Source: Mesorhizobium shangrilense (GTDB lineage Bacteria; Pseudomonadota; Alphaproteobacteria; Rhizobiales; Rhizobiaceae). Taken from it: 64,000 nt of DNA. This document shows, one piece after another, positions 35,511 through 41,694 of the stretch (position 1 is its first letter; the number at the start of each line of letters is the position of its first letter). The notes beneath the pieces are model-generated. The model did not search any database. It was not told the DNA's origin and was given only the letters and a program-made list of their open reading frames with translations. Position numbers and translations under genes: made by a program. The DNA is taken from positions 1 to 64,000 of the forward strand of contig NZ_JBEWSZ010000009.1 in NCBI RefSeq assembly GCF_040537815.1, in the 5' to 3' direction.

Positions 35511-37028
35511 ATGCGCCCTATGCAGGGATCGCGCTTTGCCTTTGGTCCGTTCGTGCTTGATCCGGATGCGGGAACGCTGCTTCGGAGCGATGTTCCCGTT
35601 GCCGTTGGCTATCGCGGGCTGAAGCTGCTCGCGGCGCTCGTCGGTCGGCCCGGCGAAATCCTGGGCAAGGCCGAATTGATGGACGCGGCCTGGCCGGGCA
35701 CCGCCGTCGAGGAAGGCAACCTCACCGTCCAGATCGCGCAGTTGCGCAAGCTGCTGGGTTCGCCCGCTGTCGGCGGTGAATGGATATCAACGGTTCCGCG
35801 CGTCGGCTACCGCTTCACGGGGGCCATCGAACGGCTCGGTGACGCGAAGCGAAAACCTCTGCCGCTGCCCGACAAACCATCGATAGCCGTGCTGCCCTTC
35901 GTCAATGTCAGCAACGATCCCGAGCAGGAATCCTTCGCCGATGGATTGACCGAAGACCTGATCACCGACCTGTCCAGGAGCGCCGGCCTGTTCGTTATCG
36001 CGCGCAACTCGGTCTTTGCCTACAAGGGAAAGGTCATGGATGTGCGCGAGATCGCAAGGGATCTTGGCGTGCGCTACCTGCTGGAGGGTAGTGCAAGACG
36101 CGCCGCCGGGCGCGTGCGCATCAATGCAAAACTGGTCGACGCGGAAAGCGGCGATCATCTATGGGCCGAACGCTTCGATCGCGGCCTGGAAGATATCTTT
36201 GCTGTTCAGGACGAGGTGACAGCCAAGATCGTGGAGGCTTTGCTCGGCCGGCTGCGCGCAACGTCGCCGCGCAACCGACCCAGGAATCTCGAGGCTTACG
36301 ATCTCTGCGTGCGGGCGCGCAAGCTGATCGACGATTCGCCGCAGATGGCAAGGGAAGCGCATCTGATGCTCACCCGTGCGGTTTCGCTCGATCCGGAATA
36401 CGCTGAGCCCTATCGCTGGCTTGCCATCAACCACTGGATGGGCTGGGTGCATTCCGGCGGGCCAACGGAAGCTGACCGAAACGTTGCTTTGGAGCTGGCG
36501 CGCAGGGCCGTGGCGATCGATCCCAATGATGCTGGCTGCCGCTGGATCCTGGCTTACCTGCTTGCCTATGAGCGCAGCTTCGCCGAGGCGGATGCGGAAT
36601 TCGCCAGGGCAATCGAGCTCGATCCGAACGAGGCCGACACCTGGGCGGCATTGTCCGACATCGCGGTCCTGGCCGGGCGGGTCGAAGAGGGCCTTGAGCA
36701 TATTCGCAAGGCGTTCCGGCTGAATCCTTTCCCGGCAAGCTGGTACTATCTGACGCTCGGGCAGGCGCAATATGCGGCGCGCGAATACGAAGCCGCTATC
36801 GAAACGCTGCGCAGGGACGAGACCTATCGGACAAGCTCACGCCGCTTCCTGGCGGCGAGCTTGGCGCAACTCGGCCGGCTCGACGAGGCGCGCGCCGAGG
36901 TCGAACTGTTCCTCGTCGGCAACCCGCGTTTCACAACCCGCCACTGGGCGACGACCGAGCCATTCCGCGACGCAGCGACGCTTGAGCATTTCGTCGACGG
37001 CTACCACAAGGCCGGTCTGCCGGAGTGA
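35511..37028 (+). CDS. Winged-helix (OmpR-type) regulator with TolB-like and TPR domains
   Basis: A 505-residue regulator of the CadC-like type without a membrane segment. Residues about 8-105 form an OmpR/PhoB-type winged helix (ILGKAELMDAAWPGTAVEEGNLTVQIAQLRKLL ... ISTVPRVGYRFTG). Next comes a TolB-like or adenylate-cyclase-linked domain (PSIAVLPFVNVSNDPEQESFADGLTEDLITDLSR), then tetratricopeptide repeats to the C-terminus. This architecture is frequent in Mesorhizobium and Bradyrhizobium as orphan regulators. The target is unknown; the divergent DUF1127 gene is the nearest candidate. Confidence 0.85.
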   Translation: MRPMQGSRFAFGPFVLDPDAGTLLRSDVPVAVGYRGLKLLAALVGRPGEILGKAELMDAAWPGTAVEEGNLTVQIAQLRKLLGSPAVGGEWISTVPRVGYRFTGAIERLGDAKRKPLPLPDKPSIAVLPFVNVSNDPEQESFADGLTEDLITDLSRSAGLFVIARNSVFAYKGKVMDVREIARDLGVRYLLEGSARRAAGRVRINAKLVDAESGDHLWAERFDRGLEDIFAVQDEVTAKIVEALLGRLRATSPRNRPRNLEAYDLCVRARKLIDDSPQMAREAHLMLTRAVSLDPEYAEPYRWLAINHWMGWVHSGGPTEADRNVALELARRAVAIDPNDAGCRWILAYLLAYERSFAEADAEFARAIELDPNEADTWAALSDIAVLAGRVEEGLEHIRKAFRLNPFPASWYYLTLGQAQYAAREYEAAIETLRRDETYRTSSRRFLAASLAQLGRLDEARAEVELFLVGNPRFTTRHWATTEPFRDAATLEHFVDGYHKAGLPE

Positions 37029-37064
37029 CGCGTCGTTCGATCCGAAAGCTACCGCTCGTGCGAC

Positions 37065-37460
37065 CTATCCCTCGAAGCGATCTGTGTCGTCGTCACGACC
37101 GCGCTCGTATCGCCTCGTGAACGGAAACGGCGGCAACCAGGACTCGCGACGGACGGTCCAGCTTTCGTAGGTCGGCATGAATTGGTCAGGGGCATCCAGC
37201 GATCCCAGGTGCACTTCGATTTCGTCCGCGCTGCGCGCGAAAACGGACGAGCCGCAGCGGGGGCAGAAAAACCGCCCGAGGTAATCACGTGTCTCGCCCT
37301 CGATCATCACCGCATCCTGCGGGAACACAGCGGCAGCGTAGAAAAGCGCCCCGTGATGCTTGCGGCAGTCGAGACAGTGACAAATGCCGACCCGGTATGG
37401 GGCTCCCGACGCCACGATGCGGACGTCGCCGCACTGGCAACCGCCGGTGAATCGGTCCAT
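37065..37460 (-). CDS. GFA family (CENP-V domain) zinc protein
   Basis: A 131-residue zinc protein of the Gfa/CENP-V fold, related to glutathione-dependent formaldehyde-activating enzyme. The first zinc set is in GGCQCGDVR (residues about 7-12) and CHCLDCRK (about 27-34), and the second in FFCPRCGSSVF (about 65-76). It is a short member of the family with unknown substrate. It is convergent with the TPR regulator gene and stands alone. Confidence 0.85.
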   Translation of the reverse strand: MDRFTGGCQCGDVRIVASGAPYRVGICHCLDCRKHHGALFYAAAVFPQDAVMIEGETRDYLGRFFCPRCGSSVFARSADEIEVHLGSLDAPDQFMPTYESWTVRRESWLPPFPFTRRYERGRDDDTDRFEG

Positions 37461-37570
37461 GCTGCGCCTCCTCTGAAATCAAGCTGCCGGAATGGCTACA
37501 ACGAACAGTGCTGTCACCGCAATTGCCGGAGGCAGGGAGCATCGCTTGCCAAATCGACGCGCGGTGCCGA

Positions 37571-39166
37571 TCATCGCCGGGCAATATCCTCGAAGCTGAG
37601 ATCGAACCGCATGAGGTACTTTCGCAAGCGGTCGGCATCATTGCCGCTGGTCTTCTGCAGCCTCGAGACGGCGAACAGTTTTCGCCCGGCCGCGCTGATC
37701 GAATTGCTGTCGCGGCAAACCTCCAGCACGGTCGCCAATTGCGCCCGGTCGAAGATGTCGATCCGGCTTTGCCGCTCAGGTCCGAGAATTTCCGCCAGAA
37801 TGGCGTCGCGGTCACCGGCATCGCCGGCGCGCCACAAGACGCCGAGCCGCTCGGTCTCGTCGCGCACCGTCTCCTCGTTGATGCGGCCGAGCGGCGCCAG
37901 CGTCGCCATGCGGGTGATGGATGCCGAGAGGTCGCGGAAATTCGCCCGCCACATCGCCTCCGGCGCGATGGCGAATTTCAGGTAAAGGTCGCGCGCTTCC
38001 TTGTTGAAGGTGACGTTCTGTCCCTCGCGCTCGCTGAAGCGGCGCAGCTCGAATTCGAGATTGGGCTCGATATCTTCCTTGCGGTCGCGCAGCGCCGGCA
38101 ACTGGAAGGTCCACAGGTTTAGCCGAGCGAACAGGTCCTCGCGGAACCTGCCCTCCTTCACGCCGATCGACAGATCGCGATTGGTGCCGGCCAGAAGCTG
38201 GAAATCCGACGTCACGTCCTGGTCGGCGCCGACCGGCAGGAAGCGCTTTTCCTCGATGGCCCTGAGGCACATGGCCTGCTCGTCGAGGCCGAGTTCGCCG
38301 ATCTCGTCGAGGAACAGCACGCCTTTGTTGGCCGATTTCATCAGCCCGGCGCGCTCGTTCTGGGCGCCGGTGAAGGCGCCCTTGACGTGGCCGAACAGCG
38401 TCGACATCGCCTGGTCGCCGCGCAGCGTCGCACAATTGACCTCGATGAAAGCGCCGGAGACCTGCCGCTGCGCCTTCTTCAACTCATAGATGCGCCTCGC
38501 CAGCTGCGACTTGCCCGCGCCCGTCGGACCGGTGAGCAAGACCGGCGCCCGAGAGCGGATCGTCACCTTCTCTATCTGGTCGATCATCTGGTTGAAGGCG
38601 GGATTGCGTGTGGCGATGCCCGATTTCAGGAACGATGTCGCCTCGTCGCGCTCGGCCGTAAAGCGCGTGGCGATCGCGTCGTAGCGGGACAGGTCGAGGT
38701 CGATGATCGAATGGCTGCCCGATGCGTCGTCACGTCCCTCCTTGCGTGGCGAAAGCTGCAACAACCGCGCAGGAATGAAATGGGCCTCGGTGAGCAGGAA
38801 CCAGCAGATCTGGGCGACATGAGTGCCGGTGGTGATGTTGACGAGGTAATCTTCCTTCTCGGGATCGAATGTATAGGCGCGAGCGAAGTCGCGCAGCGCG
38901 GTATAGACTTCGCTGAAATCCCAATGATCCTTCATGCCGACGATGTGCGGCCTCACCTCGGTCGCCGGGGAAACCTGCTCGATGTCGGCAATGATCTGAC
39001 TGGCCAGCCGCTGCGAGTGAACGTCGTGAATCAATTCCAGCCGATCGATGAAAAGCCCCGGCTGCTGGCACAGCGCTACCGTCGGTCGCCATCTTTTCCA
39101 GCGATCGTCCCGCCCGCTCGCATCAAGCGTCGTACCAAGAATGCCGATCGCAACACGTCTTCTCAT
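37571..39166 (-). CDS. rtcR: RtcR, sigma54-dependent activator of the RNA-repair operon
   Basis: A 531-residue bacterial enhancer-binding protein. The N-terminal sensor domain (residues about 1-180, opening VAIGILGTTLDASG) is CARF-like, as in the RtcR family, which is activated by RNA with damaged ends. The AAA+ core has Walker A GPTGAGKSQLARR near residue 209, the sigma54-contact loop GAFTGAQ near 263 and Walker B GVLFLDEIGEL near 286. The C-terminus contains a HTH-like segment (LATVLEVCRDSNSISAAGRKLFAVSRLQK). It is divergent from rsr, whose upstream region has a sigma54 promoter, so it controls rsr, the RNA array and rtcB. Confidence 0.95.
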   Translation of the reverse strand: MRRRVAIGILGTTLDASGRDDRWKRWRPTVALCQQPGLFIDRLELIHDVHSQRLASQIIADIEQVSPATEVRPHIVGMKDHWDFSEVYTALRDFARAYTFDPEKEDYLVNITTGTHVAQICWFLLTEAHFIPARLLQLSPRKEGRDDASGSHSIIDLDLSRYDAIATRFTAERDEATSFLKSGIATRNPAFNQMIDQIEKVTIRSRAPVLLTGPTGAGKSQLARRIYELKKAQRQVSGAFIEVNCATLRGDQAMSTLFGHVKGAFTGAQNERAGLMKSANKGVLFLDEIGELGLDEQAMCLRAIEEKRFLPVGADQDVTSDFQLLAGTNRDLSIGVKEGRFREDLFARLNLWTFQLPALRDRKEDIEPNLEFELRRFSEREGQNVTFNKEARDLYLKFAIAPEAMWRANFRDLSASITRMATLAPLGRINEETVRDETERLGVLWRAGDAGDRDAILAEILGPERQSRIDIFDRAQLATVLEVCRDSNSISAAGRKLFAVSRLQKTSGNDADRLRKYLMRFDLSFEDIARR

Positions 39167-39325
39167 TTTATCCCATGATATAAAACTGGATATTTTTGGA
39201 TCATTATACAGGCGCTTGCTTAGACAGCACCAGAGGCCTCAGGGTTTGGAGAGAATTTTTATTTCTTAATAAGATCAGCTAGTTACGTGAATTTCGGTGA
39301 ACCGACCCTCGCTCATCCGTCCAAC

Positions 39326-39341
39326 TGGCACGCTGCCTGCA
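39326..39341 (+). promoter_or_regulatory. Sigma54 (-24/-12) promoter of the rsr-rtcB operon
   Basis: TGGCACGCTGCCTGCA matches the consensus TGGCAC-G-R-N3-TTGC at the invariant GG and GC doublets with correct spacing, differing only at the R and the first T of TTGC. It lies 33 bp before the rsr start codon and next to divergent rtcR, as expected for RtcR-dependent transcription. Upstream activator sites should lie between about 39170 and 39320, but I cannot identify them. Confidence 0.85.
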
Positions 39342-39374
39342 ATGATGCTGGTGTGAAAATGAAGGATGAGATCA

Positions 39375-40934
39375 ATGGCGAACAAATCCGTGTTTGCGAC
39401 GATTGCAGGAAAGCTGCTCCCGCCGGCTGACGCTCGGAACCATGAAGGCGCCCAGGCTTATCGCCCGTCGCCTGAGCAGGCTCTGGCGCAGCTGGCGGCG
39501 ACGGGAACGTTCAACGCGACCTTCTATGCCGAGCCGCGCGAGCAGCTGGACGAGATGCTGAAGCTCGCCTGGCAGGTCGAGCCGGGGTTCCTGGCACGCA
39601 CCGCCGTCCACGCCTTCGAGCAGGGTTTTATGAAGGACATGCCGATACTGTTGCTGGCCGTTCTGTCCTGCATGCAGGGCGACGAATTCAACCGTGCGTT
39701 TGGGCGGATCGTGCGGAACGGCAAGATGCTGCGCAACTTCGTGCAGGTGATGCGTTCCGGCGCCACCGGGCGCAAGTCGCTGGGCACCCGGCCGAAGCGT
39801 CTTGTCCAGGCGTGGCTCGAGCACGCGGCCGACTTCGAGATCATGCGGGCTGCGGTCGGCAATGATCCGTCGCTGGCCGATGTCATCAAGATGGTTCACC
39901 CGAAGCCGAAATCAGCATCGCATGAAGCGCTTTATGGCTACCTGATCGGCAAGCCGCATGATGTCGCGGCGCTGCCGGAGGTGGTGAAGAGCTTCGAGGC
40001 ATTCAAACGCGATCCGTCGCTGCCTGTGCCCGCCGTGCCGTTCCAGATGCTGACCTCGATGTCGCTGACGCCAGCGCATTGGGTGCAGGTCGCGCAAACA
40101 GCCGGATGGCAGATGCTGCGGCAGAATCTCAATACTTTTGCCCGCAACGGCGTGTTCAAAGTGGAAGGGTTCGCCGAGAAGCTGGCGGCGCGACTGCGCA
40201 ACCCGGAAGAGATCCGGCGCGCCCGGGTGTTCCCGTATCAGCTCATGGTGGCCTTCACCATGGCCGACGCGGAGGTGCCTGGCGTGGTCAAGGACGCACT
40301 GCAGGATGCGATGGAAATCGCGCTCGGCAACGTTCCGCAGGTCGACGGCAATGTGGTCGTGTGTCCGGACGTCTCGGGCTCGATGAGCTCGCCGGCGACC
40401 GGTTACCGCAAGGACGCCACGTCGGTCGTGCGTTGCATCGATGTGGCTGCCCTGGTGGCCGCCGCGATGCTGCGCCGCAACCCGACGGCCAGGGTGCTGC
40501 CGTTCGAGAACGATGTGGTGGATATCCACCTCAACGCCCGCGACACGGTGATGACCAACGCCGCGAAGCTTGCCGCCATCGGTGGTGGCGGAACCAACTG
40601 TTCGGCGCCGCTGGCACGGCTGGTCCGTGAGAAGGCCAAGGTCGACCTGGTGGTGTTCGTGTCGGACAACCAGTCCTGGGTGGATGCTACGGCGCATGCA
40701 CATCAGGGGACGGCGACGATGCAGGAATGGCGCAAGCTGAAGGCGTTGAACTCGGAAGCCAAGCTGGTCTGCGTCGACATCCAGCCCTCCACGACGACGC
40801 AGGCGAAGCCTCAAGTCGACATCCTGAATGTCGGCGGCTTCTCCGACCGCGTCTTCGACGTGGTCGGCACGATGCTGACCTCGAACGGCGACCCCGACCA
40901 TTGGGTGCGCACGATCGAGGCGGTCGAACTCTAA
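39375..40934 (+). CDS. rsr: Ro60/TROVE-domain RNA-binding protein (Rsr)
   Basis: A 519-residue bacterial Ro60 orthologue. It has a HEAT-repeat TROVE ring in the N-terminal two thirds (SPEQALAQLAATGTFNATFYAEPREQLDEMLKLA; LLLAVLSCMQGDEFNRAFGRIVRNGKMLRNFVQVMRSG) that binds Y RNA and misfolded RNA, and a C-terminal von Willebrand factor A domain with the metal site DVSGSMSS at residues 332-339, a Thr near 406 (GGGGTNCSAP) and VFVSDNQSW. The second of two in-frame ATGs is used (MANKSVFATIAGK). In the same transcript, five Y-like RNAs and rtcB follow, which fits the known Ro60-YRNA-RtcB RNA repair/quality-control operons. Confidence 0.95.
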   Translation: MANKSVFATIAGKLLPPADARNHEGAQAYRPSPEQALAQLAATGTFNATFYAEPREQLDEMLKLAWQVEPGFLARTAVHAFEQGFMKDMPILLLAVLSCMQGDEFNRAFGRIVRNGKMLRNFVQVMRSGATGRKSLGTRPKRLVQAWLEHAADFEIMRAAVGNDPSLADVIKMVHPKPKSASHEALYGYLIGKPHDVAALPEVVKSFEAFKRDPSLPVPAVPFQMLTSMSLTPAHWVQVAQTAGWQMLRQNLNTFARNGVFKVEGFAEKLAARLRNPEEIRRARVFPYQLMVAFTMADAEVPGVVKDALQDAMEIALGNVPQVDGNVVVCPDVSGSMSSPATGYRKDATSVVRCIDVAALVAAAMLRRNPTARVLPFENDVVDIHLNARDTVMTNAAKLAAIGGGGTNCSAPLARLVREKAKVDLVVFVSDNQSWVDATAHAHQGTATMQEWRKLKALNSEAKLVCVDIQPSTTTQAKPQVDILNVGGFSDRVFDVVGTMLTSNGDPDHWVRTIEAVEL

Positions 40935-40939
40935 ACTAC

Positions 40940-40966
40940 GGTCCCGGCGCTACGTTTGCCGGGACC
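40940..40966 (+). other. Hairpin immediately after rsr
   Basis: GGTCCCGGC (40940-40948) pairs perfectly with GCCGGGACC (40958-40966), nine base pairs with a nine-base loop, six bases after the rsr stop codon. No T-run follows. It could be a processing barrier that separates the rsr mRNA from the RNA array, or a partial terminator. Confidence 0.8.
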
Positions 40967-40983
40967 ACCCGAAATTCAGGGCA

Positions 40984-41104
40984 TGACGAATGCCGATGGA
41001 ACTACAGGGCTTCCAGGTCGCGGGTTCGATTCCCGCCGGAGCAACAGCTCCGTAGTTCAGCGGTCAGAACGGGAATATAAGGTTTCACAATAGACTTGTC
41101 GTCA
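40984..41104 (+). ncRNA. Y-RNA-like tRNA mimic, copy 1
   Basis: Closing stem TGACGA (40984-40989) pairs with TCGTCA (41099-41104), next to an unpaired AATG/CTTG zone. A second stem TGGAAC (40997-41002) pairs with GTTTCA (41082-41087) and is followed by TACAGG. Inside lie a T-arm (GCGGG TTCGATT CCCGC, 41020-41036), an acceptor-like hairpin CGGAGC-aaca-GCTCCG (41037-41052) and a D-arm GTTC/GAAC (41055-41070). The order T, acceptor, D is that of a circularly permuted tRNA. Transcribed with rsr and rtcB. Ends are estimates from pairing. Confidence 0.85.
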
Positions 41105-41120
41105 CACCTCGCAAGAAACA

Positions 41121-41248
41121 GCCGCAGCGAATGCCCGATGGAACTACAGCACAAATGGGATGCTCCGTGAGGTTCGACTCCTCACCTTGCAGGCGCTCTC
41201 TGGCACGAGCGGGACTCCCGATGTTTCATCACCCCTTGTCGCCGCGGC
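41121..41248 (+). ncRNA. Y-RNA-like tRNA mimic, copy 2
   Basis: Closing stem GCCGCAGCGA (41121-41130) pairs with TCGCCGCGGC (41239-41248), ten positions with one A-C mismatch, then AATG/CTTG. The second stem GATGGAAC (41137-41144) pairs with GTTTCATC (41223-41230), all eight positions with one G-U. Inside are a T-arm GTGAGG TTCGACT CCTCAC (41167-41185) and a D-arm CGCTC/GAGCG around TCTGGCAC (41194-41211). The acceptor-like hairpin is reduced to CCT/AGG around TGC, so the fold is less tRNA-like here than in copies 1, 3 and 5. Confidence 0.82.
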
Positions 41249-41260
41249 GACGTAATAGAA

Positions 41261-41385
41261 TGGCGAATGCAGGCAGGACTACAGGTAGCGCGCCCGTCGA
41301 AAGGCGGGAGGTCGGGTGTTCAAATCACTCTCTCGCTCTGCGGAGCGAGGTGGCGCAGTCACCGTCTTGCCAACCCTTGTCGCCA
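41261..41385 (+). ncRNA. Y-RNA-like tRNA mimic, copy 3
   Basis: Closing stem TGGCGA (41261-41266) pairs with TCGCCA (41380-41385), then AATG/CTTG. Second stem GGCAGGAC (41272-41279) pairs with GTCTTGCC (41364-41371), eight pairs with one G-U, followed by TACAGG. Inside are an anticodon-arm-like hairpin (CCCG...CGGG), a variable-loop-like AGGTC, a T-arm GGGTG TTCAAAT CACTC (41314-41330), a seven-pair acceptor-like hairpin CTCGCTC-tgcg-GAGCGAG (41332-41349), and a D-arm GTG/CAC around GCGCAGT. This is the best-preserved permuted tRNA. Confidence 0.87.
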
Positions 41386-41397
41386 GCCGATTGAACA

Positions 41398-41491
41398 GGG
41401 CGAATGCCTGCGGGAATACATTGGCATCTGGCGGTTCGAATCCGCCCGTCGGTCGGTTGACCGATCGGTTTCTCGCATCGACTTGTCGCCC
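41398..41491 (+). ncRNA. Y-RNA-like tRNA mimic, copy 4 (short)
   Basis: Closing stem GGGCGA (41398-41403) pairs with TCGCCC (41486-41491), then AATG/CTTG. Second stem TGCGGGAA (41409-41416) pairs with TTCTCGCA (41470-41477), eight pairs with one G-U. Inside, a T-arm GGCGG TTCGAAT CCGCC (41430-41446) and a seven-pair acceptor-like hairpin GTCGGTC-ggtt-GACCGAT (41448-41465). The D-arm is missing. It is the shortest copy. Confidence 0.82.
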
Positions 41492-41512
41492 GCCGGAGAG
41501 AAAGAGAATGAA

Positions 41513-41645
41513 TGGCGAATGCAGGCAGGACTACAGGGATAGAGCGTCCGCAACGAAAGTCGCGGAAGGTCGGATGTTCAAGCCATCCCTTCCATCCGAG
41601 GATGGAAAGTAGCTCAGTAACTGTCTTGCCGATCCCTTGTCGCCA
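41513..41645 (+). ncRNA. Y-RNA-like tRNA mimic, copy 5
   Basis: Closing stem TGGCGA (41513-41518) pairs with TCGCCA (41640-41645), then AATG/CTTG. Second stem GGCAGGAC (41524-41531) pairs with GTCTTGCC (41623-41630), then TACAGG. Inside, an anticodon-arm-like hairpin CCGC/GCGG, AAGGTC, a T-arm GGATG TTCAAGC CATCC (41572-41588), an acceptor-like hairpin TTCCATC-cgag-GATGGAA (41590-41607) and a D-arm AGT/ACT. It shares stems with copy 3 but has a different middle, so it is not a simple recent duplication. Confidence 0.85.
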
Positions 41646-41694
41646 GTCCGCAATACGCAGTACTGCCCAGGGCAGTGTACCGAAAGTGAAAGAC

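Noticed and set aside
41014..41620. Five ordinary tRNA genes between rsr and rtcB
   Set aside because: The T-arms look convincing, but the acceptor ends are joined by short loops and the D-arm follows instead of preceding, so a linear tRNA cloverleaf cannot form.
41512..41694. Upstream extension of rtcB (61 codons)
   Set aside because: It runs through RNA copy 5 and has no RtcB similarity; the ATG at 41695 gives the expected family start.
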